In this document: positions 34,156-42,475 of the stretch, in pieces
Layout of the letters: every line of letters starts with the position of its first letter
Position numbering within the stretch: the stretch's first letter is position 1
From: Paenibacillus dakarensis
GTDB lineage: Bacteria; Bacillota; Bacilli; Paenibacillales; Paenibacillaceae
DNA: 64,000 bases
Direction of reading: 5' to 3'
Assembly (NCBI RefSeq): GCF_001373415.1
Contig: NZ_CDSE01000044.1
Location: 1-64,000, forward strand
Translations under genes and position numbers: made by a program
Notes under the pieces: model-generated
Seen by the model: the letters and a program-made list of their open reading frames with translations, nothing else
What the model was told of the DNA's origin: nothing
The model's database searches: none

Positions 34156-35496
34156 ATGAGTTCAGAGAAGCGTCAATTACATCTAGGTTTGTTTTTATTC
34201 GGTACAGGTTATCATCCTGCTGGCTGGCGGCTGCCGGAAGGCCGTACAGACGGAGCATATGATCCACAATTTCTAAAGGAAGTGGCACAAAAGCTCGAGA
34301 AGGCGAGGTTCGATTTCTTTTTCCTTGGTGACCGCCTGGCGACCAGTGCGGATATGCAGTATTTGTTCCCATCGCAGATGACACGGCTGGAGCCGTTCAC
34401 AATGCTGTCTTATCTGGCAGCCGTAACAGACAAGATCGGTCTGATCGGAACGGTGAACACGACCTATGCGGAGCCTTACAATATTGCGCGCATAACGGCT
34501 TCACTGGATCATTTGAGCAGAGGAAGAGGCTCCTGGAATGTCGTGACGGGCTCAGACCCACGGGCAGCAAAAAATTTCAGCCGGGAAAAGCATTGGGACA
34601 ACGCCAAGCGCTACGATTACGCAGAGGAGTTCATTGAGGTCGTAACCGGATTGTGGGATACATGGGAGGATGATTCTCTCCCGAGAGACAAGGAGAGCGG
34701 CGTGTTTGCGGATGGCAGCAAGGTACATTCCCTGGATTTTGCCGGCGAGCATTTTTCAGTCGACGGGCCTCTGAATGTTGCGCGTCCCGTTCAAGGACAG
34801 CTGCCATTAATAACGGCTGGAACGTCGCTGCGCAGTCAGCAGCTGGCTGCCAAGTACTCCGATATGGTGTTTACGGGGACGAATGTGAAGGAAGTGGCGC
34901 GAGCTTTTTATAAAGAAGTAAAGGGCAGGCTGCCCGAGTACGGCAGAATAGCTTCTGACCTGAAGGTGCTGCCGGGTCTTGTGCCAATTGTGGGCAGAAC
35001 CGAAGAGGAGGCAAGAGCCAAATACAATGAGCTGAATGAACTGGTTGTGACCGACTATGATCTCAGGCCGTTGTCCGAGAAGATCGGTATTGATCTGACA
35101 GGTTATGACCTGAATGATCCACTGCCTGATCTGTCCTCATCTGAAACAGCGCTGCACTGGGCAGAGATGGCCCGAAAAGCCAATGGCCGCCCCGATATCA
35201 CCATTCACGATCTGTTCTATTTTTTCACCGTGACGGTGAGAGGCCACCTGCTCGTTGTGGGCAGTGCGGTTCAGATTGCTGACCTGATTGAGGAATGGTT
35301 CGTGGATGAGGCTGCGGATGGCTTCAATGTATGCCCGCCTTATATGCCTGGAGGCCTGGATTTGTTCCTGGAGCTGGTTGTGCCTGAACTGCAGGCAAGA
35401 GGAATCTTCCGCACGGAATATGAGGGTGACACCTTCCGCGATCATCTGGGGCTGAGCAGACCCGGTAACCGCTTCGAGCTTCAACTGAAGGGGTGA
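34156..35496 (+). CDS. LLM class flavin-dependent monooxygenase, NtaA/SnaA/DszA family
   Basis: A flavin-dependent monooxygenase of the NtaA/DszA type (446 residues), which uses reduced FMN from a partner reductase to cleave C-S or C-N bonds. The family landmarks are LGLFLFGTGYHPAGWRLP, FFFLGDRLA, SWNVVTGSDPRAAKNF and the C-terminal FNVCPPYMPGGLD. AGGAAGGTGA precedes the ATG. It lies inside an operon with an SsuABC-type transporter and a sulfurtransferase, so an organosulfur compound is the likely substrate. No flavin reductase gene is present in the window. Confidence 0.9.
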   Translation: MSSEKRQLHLGLFLFGTGYHPAGWRLPEGRTDGAYDPQFLKEVAQKLEKARFDFFFLGDRLATSADMQYLFPSQMTRLEPFTMLSYLAAVTDKIGLIGTVNTTYAEPYNIARITASLDHLSRGRGSWNVVTGSDPRAAKNFSREKHWDNAKRYDYAEEFIEVVTGLWDTWEDDSLPRDKESGVFADGSKVHSLDFAGEHFSVDGPLNVARPVQGQLPLITAGTSLRSQQLAAKYSDMVFTGTNVKEVARAFYKEVKGRLPEYGRIASDLKVLPGLVPIVGRTEEEARAKYNELNELVVTDYDLRPLSEKIGIDLTGYDLNDPLPDLSSSETALHWAEMARKANGRPDITIHDLFYFFTVTVRGHLLVVGSAVQIADLIEEWFVDEAADGFNVCPPYMPGGLDLFLELVVPELQARGIFRTEYEGDTFRDHLGLSRPGNRFELQLKG

Positions 35497-35502
35497 GGAG
35501 GT

Positions 35503-36279
35503 ATGGCAGGGCGAACACCGAAGAAATTCCGCGGGATACTACTTGGCCAAATTGGCCTTTTGGTCATTTTGCTTGGCATTTGTGAGCTGCTGGTAAGAAT
35601 AGAGGTGATCAGCGATCTCTATCTGCCGGCACCTTCGCAGGTAGGCAAAGAGATGTTAGCTCTTTTCCTCGATGGCGAGATATTCAAGCATCTTTATGTC
35701 ACGGTCGTAGAGTTTGCGGTTGGATATGGCATTTCAGTCGCTGCGGGGATCGGAGTTGGCATGTTCCTGGTGCTGGTGCCGTGGGCAGAGCAGTTCTTCC
35801 GTCCGTATCTGTCCGCGCTAATGGCTATTCCTAAAGTAACTATTGTGCCGCTGCTGGCTTTGTGGCTGGGGATCGGTATGACACATAAGATTGCCATTGT
35901 TTTTTTATTCTGTTTCTTTACGATCACATTGAATACGATTACCGGCATCAAGCAGACTCAGGAGAATCATCTTAAGGTAGTCCGCGTCTTCGAGGCGAAC
36001 CGATATCAGACCATTACGAAGGTCATTCTGCCTTCTGCGGCGCCAACGATATTCGTTGGCCTGCGAATCACAGCTGCCTCGGGACTGGTGGGGGCGTTGT
36101 TCGGTGAGATGCTGGCCAGTAAAGATGGCCTTGGCAATCTGCTGGTGAAGGCAACCTCGCTGTATAATACGGCGCAGGCATTTGGCATTGTGGTATTAGT
36201 AACGATCATATCGGTGTTGATTATTTCACTGGTTGATCTGCTTGAGCGCAGAGTGTTTTTGAGATGGAAGTCTTCGTAA
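35503..36279 (+). CDS. ABC transporter permease, SsuC/TauC type
   Basis: A BPD-type permease with about six membrane segments and the EAA loop (EANRYQTITKVILPSAAPTIFVG in part). It is 258 residues long, in the range for the aliphatic sulfonate/nitrate/taurine transporter family. The opening has a basic N-terminus (GRTPKKFRG) before the first membrane helix, and LYLPAPSQV is a family marker. The ATG at 35503 lies directly after GAGGAGG, an unusually short spacing, six bases after the monooxygenase stop, so translation is probably coupled. Confidence 0.9.
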   Translation: MAGRTPKKFRGILLGQIGLLVILLGICELLVRIEVISDLYLPAPSQVGKEMLALFLDGEIFKHLYVTVVEFAVGYGISVAAGIGVGMFLVLVPWAEQFFRPYLSALMAIPKVTIVPLLALWLGIGMTHKIAIVFLFCFFTITLNTITGIKQTQENHLKVVRVFEANRYQTITKVILPSAAPTIFVGLRITAASGLVGALFGEMLASKDGLGNLLVKATSLYNTAQAFGIVVLVTIISVLIISLVDLLERRVFLRWKSS

Positions 36280-36346
36280 CCGCAAGGATTCGTAACATAA
36301 GAGAATTCGTCAGAGATTGAATATTGGTCAGAGGGGGACGTGGAAG

Positions 36347-37375
36347 ATGAATAGAAAAAATAGATTGCAACCCGCAGTGACTATGGTGGTAGCCGTACTG
36401 CTGCTCTCTATACTTGCAGGCTGTGCCGACAATGCTGGTAATCAAACGACCGGCAGCGCTTTGAATGAAGCAGGCGGGTCCAAAGCTTCAGCCAGCGGAG
36501 ACAAGCTGGAGAAGATACGTTATGCACCCCTGAGCGGTGTTAGCGGCCTTGCTGTATCGTTCGGTGCGGAGAAAGGTATTTTTGAAGAGGAAGGTCTTGA
36601 TGTGGAATTTATTTCGACGAAGGATCCCATCGCCGGGCTCAATAGCAAGGACATTGATGTGGTCGATGTAGCGACAACGACAGCTGTCGTGGCAGCGGGG
36701 AAGGGAGCACCGATCAAGATCGTATCCTCCATGTTCCGTACCAAGGGGCCGTTTTACCTGATCGCTGGACCTGAGATTAAGACGGTGGAGGACTTGAAAG
36801 GTAAAAATATAGGCATCGGCAATTTCGGAAGCGGGCTGGAGGTGTACACAAGAGTCATTCTGGAAGAGCATGGGGTCAGCGCAGATGATGTTACCTTCAT
36901 TGCTAACAGCACTCATCAGGCGGCTTACGCCAGTCTGGAGACAGGGCAGGTGGATGCGACGATTATTCATGAGCCTTTTGCCTCCCTGGTGGAGAATGAA
37001 GGGAAAGGCACTATTATTGCAACAGGCTGGGATTACCTGCCGAATTTCCATACGGGGGTACTCGCAGCGCGGGAAGGCATTCTGAAAGACAACCCTGAGC
37101 TCGTGGAGAAGCTGCTTCGTGCGTATTTTAAATCACAGGAATATGCCAAGAGCAATGAGGAGGAGTTCAGGGCTTACTATTTGAAAAACATAGACATTGA
37201 TCCAGAGGTGCTGGACCTGGCACTGGAGCGGGAAGCCGTTCTATGGGAGAACAATCCGAATGTAGATGTGGATGCGCTGAATGAAACGCAGCAGATACAG
37301 GAAAAGCTGGGTTTCCAGGATGAGATTTATGAGGTAGAGGAGCTTCTGGACCTTCGATTCATACCACAACCATAG
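36347..37375 (+). CDS. ABC transporter substrate-binding lipoprotein, SsuA/TauA/NMT1 type
   Basis: A lipoprotein with signal peptide and lipobox LAGC (LLLSILAGCADN). The mature part is a type 2 periplasmic-binding fold of the NMT1/SsuA family (GLAVSFGAEKGIFEEEGLDVEF, quoted in part, then NFGSGLEVYTRVILEE and DATIIHEPFASLV). The ATG at 36347 is preferred, with GAGGGGG nine bases upstream. It provides substrate specificity for the transporter; sulfonates or related organosulfur compounds are likely, but nitrate- or thiamine-precursor-type ligands share this fold. Confidence 0.9.
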   Translation: MNRKNRLQPAVTMVVAVLLLSILAGCADNAGNQTTGSALNEAGGSKASASGDKLEKIRYAPLSGVSGLAVSFGAEKGIFEEEGLDVEFISTKDPIAGLNSKDIDVVDVATTTAVVAAGKGAPIKIVSSMFRTKGPFYLIAGPEIKTVEDLKGKNIGIGNFGSGLEVYTRVILEEHGVSADDVTFIANSTHQAAYASLETGQVDATIIHEPFASLVENEGKGTIIATGWDYLPNFHTGVLAAREGILKDNPELVEKLLRAYFKSQEYAKSNEEEFRAYYLKNIDIDPEVLDLALEREAVLWENNPNVDVDALNETQQIQEKLGFQDEIYEVEELLDLRFIPQP

Positions 37376-37396
37376 CTTGAAGAGAGGGGGAACAAC

Positions 37397-38170
37397 ATGG
37401 CTGGTTTTACGGTGCAACAGGTATCCAAAATCTATGATGGAGATGTGCCCACAGTGACCTTGAAAGACATCAATCTGACAGTTCAGGATGGCGAATTCTT
37501 GTGCATCCTGGGTCCAAGCGGCTGCGGAAAGAGCACATTGCTTGAACTGCTGGCTGGTCTGCAGGCACCGACGGAGGGGGAAATCCTGCTGGAGGGTGAG
37601 CAGCTGAAGGGGCCAAACCGCAAGTCCGGCGTGGTATTTCAGGATCCGTCTCTCTATCCGTGGCGGACGGTCGAGCAAAATGTAGGCATCGGCCTGGAGA
37701 TTGCAGGCGTGGACAAGGCCGAACGTAAATCGCGTGTAGATAGATATTTGCAGATGGTAGGCTTACAGGGCTTTGGGGAGAAATATCCTCATCAGCTCTC
37801 TGGCGGGATGCGGCAGCGGGCAGGAATTGCGAGAGCGCTGGCCGGGCATCCGGAGGTGCTGCTTATGGACGAGCCGTTCGGTGCGGTCGATCATCTGACG
37901 CGGCTCCAGCTGCAGAACGATCTGCTGCAGATCTGGGAGGAGGAGAAGAAAACGGTCGTATTCGTCACTCATGACGTGTCGGAAGCAGTATACCTCGGAG
38001 ACCGGGTGGTGCTGCTGTCGCCGCGGCCGGGGCGAATCCACCGTATCTTTGGCATCCCTCAGCCTCGCCCGCGCAAGCGGGATGATGTAGGGCTATTGAA
38101 GCTGCAGAATAATATCTATTCGGCGATCTATGACGTGAAGACGGAGGAAGATCTGGAATTTACGATCTGA
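37397..38170 (+). CDS. ABC transporter ATP-binding protein, SsuB/TauB type
   Basis: The ATPase of the transporter, 257 residues. Walker A GPSGCGKST, signature LSGGMRQRAGIARAL and Walker B VLLMDEPFGAVD are all intact, with the switch His in VFVTHDVSEAV. GAGAGGGGG lies just before the ATG. It completes a permease, binding protein and ATPase set, all on the plus strand with short gaps. Confidence 0.93.
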   Translation: MAGFTVQQVSKIYDGDVPTVTLKDINLTVQDGEFLCILGPSGCGKSTLLELLAGLQAPTEGEILLEGEQLKGPNRKSGVVFQDPSLYPWRTVEQNVGIGLEIAGVDKAERKSRVDRYLQMVGLQGFGEKYPHQLSGGMRQRAGIARALAGHPEVLLMDEPFGAVDHLTRLQLQNDLLQIWEEEKKTVVFVTHDVSEAVYLGDRVVLLSPRPGRIHRIFGIPQPRPRKRDDVGLLKLQNNIYSAIYDVKTEEDLEFTI

Positions 38171-38276
38171 GCTCTTTCAGGGGAATCCAATCAGCTGGAC
38201 TAATATAGCATCATGATTAGTTGATCATCAGCTGAACAAGTGTTTATAAATCTAATCAGACAGGAGAAATGTGCGG

Positions 38277-39122
38277 ATGTCTCATATTGTGAGTCAGGAG
38301 TGGCTGCTTGATAGAATAGGAGCGGATGAGAGCTCGCTTGTTCTCCTGGACATCAGATTTTCATCCGGTGATCCTGATTATGGGCAGAACGCATATCGGA
38401 GAGGGCATCTTCCAGGAGCTATTTTTATTGACTTGAAAAAGGATTTGTCAGCATCCGTCCAGCAGCATGGTGGGAGGAGTCCATTACCTGAACTTGAGCA
38501 GCTGGCTGCCTTCTTCGGCAAGCTGGGGATAGACCGAAAGCAGCTGGTGGTCATCTATGATGATGACTTGAGGCCCGAGGCGGCAAGGCTGTGGTGGATC
38601 TTGACCTACCTTGGTCACGAAGAGGCCTACATCCTTGATGGAGGATATTCCAGATGGGAGGCTGCCGTACTTCCGGTGACCACGGAAATACCTGTCGAGC
38701 CGGAGCCGAGCAGCTTTGAGGTCAGGATTCGGCCCGAGCTGCTCGCTGATGTGAATGAGGTGAAGGCGGCATTAGGAAGAAGCGGCACCGTGTTGGTGGA
38801 TTCCCGGGACTTCAAGCAGTATATCGGGGAGGAAGCGCCGTTTGATCCTGCAGCAGGACATATTCCGGGTGCCATTCATGCCTTCTGGAAGGACGGCATT
38901 CAGGGAAGCGGCAGCTTGAAGCCGCGGGAGGAGCAGCTTGCACGCTTCCAATCTCTTCAGACGGATCAGGAGATCATTGTCTACTGCGGCTCAGGCATGT
39001 CGGCCTGCCCGAATGTACTAGCTCTTAAGGAGGCGGGCTTCACCAATGTGAAGTTGTATGCTGGGAGTTGGAGCGATTGGATTTCGTATGGGGAGAACCC
39101 GATAGCGACGGGAGAAGAGTAG
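38277..39122 (+). CDS. sulfurtransferase (thiosulfate/3-mercaptopyruvate, SseA-like)
   Basis: A two-domain rhodanese of 281 residues. The active-site Cys is in YCGSGMSACPN in the C-terminal domain. The first domain keeps the fold (GHLPGAIFIDLKKDLS, then GGRSPLP) without the active Cys. It moves sulfane sulfur from thiosulfate or mercaptopyruvate to an acceptor. The ATG at 38277 has GGAGAA seven bases upstream. It is about 100 bases after the ATPase gene and probably belongs to the same sulfur-scavenging unit. A paralogue is encoded at 40843-41679 on the other strand. Confidence 0.9.
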   Translation: MSHIVSQEWLLDRIGADESSLVLLDIRFSSGDPDYGQNAYRRGHLPGAIFIDLKKDLSASVQQHGGRSPLPELEQLAAFFGKLGIDRKQLVVIYDDDLRPEAARLWWILTYLGHEEAYILDGGYSRWEAAVLPVTTEIPVEPEPSSFEVRIRPELLADVNEVKAALGRSGTVLVDSRDFKQYIGEEAPFDPAAGHIPGAIHAFWKDGIQGSGSLKPREEQLARFQSLQTDQEIIVYCGSGMSACPNVLALKEAGFTNVKLYAGSWSDWISYGENPIATGEE

Positions 39123-39340
39123 GAGCGAAGAGACCACGTCGGAAGCGGGTTTGGGGCTGTGACAGGTTGCCGGTGGGCGAACTGTTGCGGCCCTCTTGTG
39201 GCTTTTCTGTCAACAGCTTGCACACTGGTGCGTAACAACCTTTCGTGCGGAGCAAGTGGACGACCGCCTTCAGGAGCAATTCGCTTCGCTTTACTTGGCG
39301 TTCCCGGTATCCCTAGTTTTGGTGGCATCGGCATCGGGAA

Positions 39341-39430
39341 CGGGCGGCTTGCCGTTGAAGCAAGCCGCCCCGTGATAAGCTTTCCCGAAAAAACGATTGA
39401 AGGGAGGATAGGCTCCCCTCAATCGTTTTC
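39341..39430 (+). other. two hairpins downstream of sulfurtransferase gene
   Basis: CGGGCGGCTTG/CAAGCCGCCCG at 39341-39371 and AAAACGATTGAAGGGA with TCCCCTCAATCGTTTT at 39390-39429 are strong stems, the second a likely terminator despite little T outside the stem. The rest of the 620-base gap (39123-39744) has no gene I can support. Confidence 0.5.
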
Positions 39431-39744
39431 ACAGCTGTCGCCTTGTCGGCCAGAACCCGGTCCAGGCGTATAATAATCGGCACTTTTGTCAGACTCCATT
39501 TTTAGAAGGTCGAATCATGCTCTTCCTGTAGAAGAGCGCCGTACTTGAAAATCTCGGACACGAACAGAACTAGTACAAGATCCGGGGATCTATATGATTC
39601 CAACCATCATTTTAGCTATATCATAACGCGTACCTCAATCCTAACTTAAAAGAATTTTGTTGATCTGGAATCTCTCTGACTCTGAGCGCTATGTAACCAA
39701 GTACACTAAAGCGAAAATAACTCTAAAAGGATAGGATCCCAGCC

Positions 39745-40068
39745 ATGAACAAAGGACGGAAAACCACTTACGAAGAACGAATTGAAATTGTACAATATAC
39801 CCTCGCTCATGATTTGGATTATCAGAAAGCGATCGAAAAATATCACGTCTCTTACCAGCAGGTGTACGCTTGGGTTCGTAAATATAAGGCCGACGGGCAG
39901 GAAGCTTTGCAAGATCATCGTGGTCGTAAAAAAACGCTAGAAGAGCTAGATGAGCAGGAACAATTAAAGCTTCGGATTAAGGAACTCGAAGCACGTAATG
40001 AATACCTTGAAATGGAGAATGCACTTGCAAAAAAGTTAGCAGAGATCCGGCGAAGAAATACACCATAA
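39745..40068 (+). CDS. IS3 family transposase OrfA
   Basis: A 107-residue DNA-binding protein: helix-turn-helix (YEERIEIVQYTLAHDLDYQKAIEKYHVS in part, then YQQVYAWVRKYKADG), a leucine-zipper-like helix (LKLRIKELEARNEYLEMENA) and a basic tail. It ends at a TAA at 40066-40068. A slippery heptamer AAAAAAG near 40029-40036 precedes the stop and would allow -1 frameshifting into the orfB frame, as is usual in IS3 elements. GGATAGGATC lies before the ATG. Confidence 0.85.
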   Translation: MNKGRKTTYEERIEIVQYTLAHDLDYQKAIEKYHVSYQQVYAWVRKYKADGQEALQDHRGRKKTLEELDEQEQLKLRIKELEARNEYLEMENALAKKLAEIRRRNTP

Positions 40069-40121
40069 CCTTCCTTCGACATGTAGACCTCTATCAAGCA
40101 ATTAAGGAGCTGCATGTAGAA

Positions 40122-40727
40122 ATGGGATATGCGATCACAAAGCTCTGTGAACTCGCAGGAATCGCCCGATCTGCATATTACAAGTGGTTGAAATGGACGC
40201 CCTCCTTCAGAGAACTCGAAAATATTGCACTAGCTAAGGATATAAAGCGTCGATACGACAAACGAAAGGGGATACTCGGTTATCGCCAAATGCGTACTCA
40301 GTTGAATCGTAAGCTTAAAAAAAACTACAACCGCAAACGGTATTATCGCATCATGCGTGCACTTGGATTAAGGGCTGTGATTCGCAAAAAGGGGCCAGAT
40401 TATGTGAAAGCCCCAACCCTTCATATTGCTGAGAATCTCATGAGCCGAGAATTTCAAGCGGATGCTCCAAACCAAAAGTGGTGCACCGATGTGACAGAAT
40501 TAAGGTACGGAAATGGCCGTAAGGCCTACCTAAGTGCCATTCTTGACGGATATGACAACTTTATTGTTTCGTGGGTATTGAGCCATTCAAATAACAATGA
40601 ACTCGTTATGAATACAGTAAAGAAAGCTTACAGAAGGAACCCAGATGCTAAGCCGCTCTTGCACAGTGATAGAGGCTTTCAATATACCTCGCATGAATTC
40701 CCTAGCGAATATCGACGAGCAGCTTGA
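40122..40727 (+). pseudogene. IS3 family transposase OrfB, 3' truncated
   Basis: The frame holds the HTH_21 region (KGILGYRQMRTQLNRKL) and the rve core with the first two catalytic acids (WCTDVTELRY and HSDRGFQYTSHEF). It then breaks off after SHEF into PSEYRRAA and a stop, so the third catalytic residue (Glu) and about 70-80 residues are absent. The frame is continuous upstream to about 40030 in the -1 frame relative to OrfA. A free-standing ATG at 40122 has no strong ribosome binding site, consistent with production as an OrfAB fusion. Confidence 0.8.
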
Positions 40728-40736
40728 CTAAAGAAA

Positions 40737-40771
40737 ATAATCCCCTCAGCTTTAATAACCGAGGGGATTGA
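40737..40771. terminator. hairpin after the truncated IS element gene
   Basis: AATCCCCTC pairs with GAGGGGATT. On the minus strand it is followed by ATTATTTTCTTT, so it can serve the minus-strand sulfurtransferase gene. Confidence 0.65.
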
Positions 40772-40842
40772 ATACGGATGATTTTTGTTTTTTAGTCTGT
40801 CTACTTGACAGGGTGCATTTCAATGACGCGGGTTCTTCCATG

Positions 40843-41679
40843 TTATTCTGTCCCAGTCGCCACCGGATTCTCCTCGTACGAGACCCAGTCGCTCCAGCTG
40901 CCTCCGTACAGCTTCACCTTCCCGAAGCCAGCTTCGTCCAGTGCAAGTATATTAGGGCACGCGGATACGCCAGAGCCGCAATAAACGATAACATCATTGT
41001 CTTTAGGAACAGCTGCGAATCGTTCCTGAATGGCTTCTGAGCTGATCCAGTGTCCTTGATCATCCAGGAGATCCTTCCAGAAGAAATTCACAGCCCCCGG
41101 AATATGACCCGCGACCGGATCGATCGGCTCTTCCAGTCCCTCATAACGGCGAGGTTCTCGGGAATCGATCAGATAAGCTGAGCCATTACTCGAGATCTGC
41201 TTAACGGTGTCTACATCAACGAGCATAGCAGGTTGAAGCTCTGCTTCATAGCGGACCGGGATAACAACCGGCGTCTCTGCTGTTACCGGAAAATTTGCTT
41301 GTGACCAAGCTGTAAAGCCTTCGTCCATCACATAAACGGAAGGATGTCCCGTATATTTCAACATCCACCATAACCGGCTCGCGATCATTCCACCCTGATC
41401 ATCATAAATAACAACACGCTTGTCCTTATCGATGCCAGCACGGCCTACCGTATCAGCAAACACGTTCATATCCGGCAATGGATGGCGTCCGCCATGCGTG
41501 GAAACCGGGGAAGAAAGGTCTTTATCCAAATCAAGATACACCGCGTGCGGAATATGAGCTTTCTCGTACGAAATCCTTCCGGCATCGGGTTGTCCCAGTG
41601 TAAAGCGGCAATCGACAATAATGATATCCGGTTCATACAATCTGGCCAGAAGCCACTTCATGGACACCAAATTTTTCAT
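40843..41679 (-). CDS. sulfurtransferase (SseA-like paralogue)
   Basis: A second two-domain rhodanese, 278 residues, with catalytic Cys in YCGSGVSACPN. It is similar through its whole length to the 38277-39122 protein (GGSWSDWVSYEENPVATG at the C-terminus). The ATG at 41679 has AAGGCGG about 11 bases upstream. It is read towards the truncated IS element. The two copies lie on opposite strands with the IS remnant between them, and a 13-codon stub of a third lies at 32837. Its neighbour upstream is a SEC-C motif protein. Confidence 0.9.
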   Translation of the reverse strand: MKNLVSMKWLLARLYEPDIIIVDCRFTLGQPDAGRISYEKAHIPHAVYLDLDKDLSSPVSTHGGRHPLPDMNVFADTVGRAGIDKDKRVVIYDDQGGMIASRLWWMLKYTGHPSVYVMDEGFTAWSQANFPVTAETPVVIPVRYEAELQPAMLVDVDTVKQISSNGSAYLIDSREPRRYEGLEEPIDPVAGHIPGAVNFFWKDLLDDQGHWISSEAIQERFAAVPKDNDVIVYCGSGVSACPNILALDEAGFGKVKLYGGSWSDWVSYEENPVATGTE

Positions 41680-41723
41680 TTAGATCGGCACCGCCTTAGA
41701 TAGAATATGGATAGTAAGCTTAT

Positions 41724-42236
41724 TTATTTGGATACAGCCAGCTGCTCCATAAATTCGCTGAGCTGATTTGAGGATTTGGATAATGTTGTTGCAGCCACAT
41801 CATACTTAGCGGCAAGTTCAGCCTGAGTAACCGAAATATCGAGTGCTTTCGTGTACAATTGCTCTAAGGCTGCTTTGAAGCCGCCTGGCTTACGGAAACG
41901 TGGTGATTCTTTCTGACAGAAGCCATTCCAAATAATGAGTGCGTTATAAAGAACGAATAATTTCTCATCTTCTTTATGCTCGTAGTCATTGTACAGTTGC
42001 GGGAATAGTTCTTCCGCAAGTTGACGATATGATTCGTTATCCCATTTCATGTTGTTAAGCGTAGCCATGAACTCCGTTATATTGGATGGTGCTTTCAACA
42101 AGGCCTGCTTCTCTTCATGGGAAGGTTCGATATGATGAGGCTGTCTTTCTGCCTTGCGGTCCTTTTCAAGACAGCACTTTTTGTATTTCTTGCCGCTGCC
42201 GCAGTGACAGGCATCATTTCTACCTATCTTGTTCAA
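41724..42236 (-). CDS. SEC-C motif zinc-binding protein
   Basis: A 170-residue protein that begins with a SEC-C zinc motif (GRNDACHCGSGKKYKKCC), as at the end of SecA. The rest is a helical domain (residues 40-170) that ends in a helix-turn-helix-like stretch (TQAELAAKYDVAATTLSKS). The TTG at 42236 is taken as the start because GAGGAG lies eight bases upstream; the GTG at 42245 overlaps that site. Function unknown. It may be transcribed with the sulfurtransferase gene 45 bases downstream. Confidence 0.82.
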   Translation of the reverse strand: MNKIGRNDACHCGSGKKYKKCCLEKDRKAERQPHHIEPSHEEKQALLKAPSNITEFMATLNNMKWDNESYRQLAEELFPQLYNDYEHKEDEKLFVLYNALIIWNGFCQKESPRFRKPGGFKAALEQLYTKALDISVTQAELAAKYDVAATTLSKSSNQLSEFMEQLAVSK

Positions 42237-42379
42237 AAAACTCACTCCTCAATTGGTTGTTTCAGATAGTTAGTAACTCTTACCTATATCATCATAAAAG
42301 ATAAACTAAATTTTGACCACCTGTTGACCCCGTTTTATCTCGAATTTTCGAGAATTTATTATAAAAAAAGACAAAATTA

Positions 42380-42419
42380 AAGGCTTAGACCCTCTTTAGA
42401 ACGAGAGGGAACAAGCCTA
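42380..42419 (-). terminator. terminator of acyltransferase gene
   Basis: On the minus strand AGGCTT and CCCTCT pair with AGAGGG and AAGCCT around an internal bulge, followed by TTAATTTTG. Confidence 0.75.
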
Positions 42420-42475
42420 TAATTCCTGATTTAATCCATTTTTTTGTTGAAAATTCAGGGAATAGTACATTCCAA

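Larger units (their letters stand above)
39745..40822 (+). mobile_element. truncated IS3-family (IS150-like) insertion sequence
   Basis: Two overlapping-frame transposase genes with a -1 slippery site are followed, after an abrupt end of the second frame, by a typical IS3-group right end (GTCTACTTGACAGGGTGCA near 40800). The part of the second gene with the last catalytic residue is missing. The left inverted repeat was not located with confidence. The copy cannot move by itself. Confidence 0.7.

Noticed and set aside
39159..39473. 104-codon open frame after the sulfurtransferase gene
   Set aside because: It is crossed by two strong hairpins, has atypical composition (Cys/Pro/Ser rich) and no ribosome binding site; it looks like chance.
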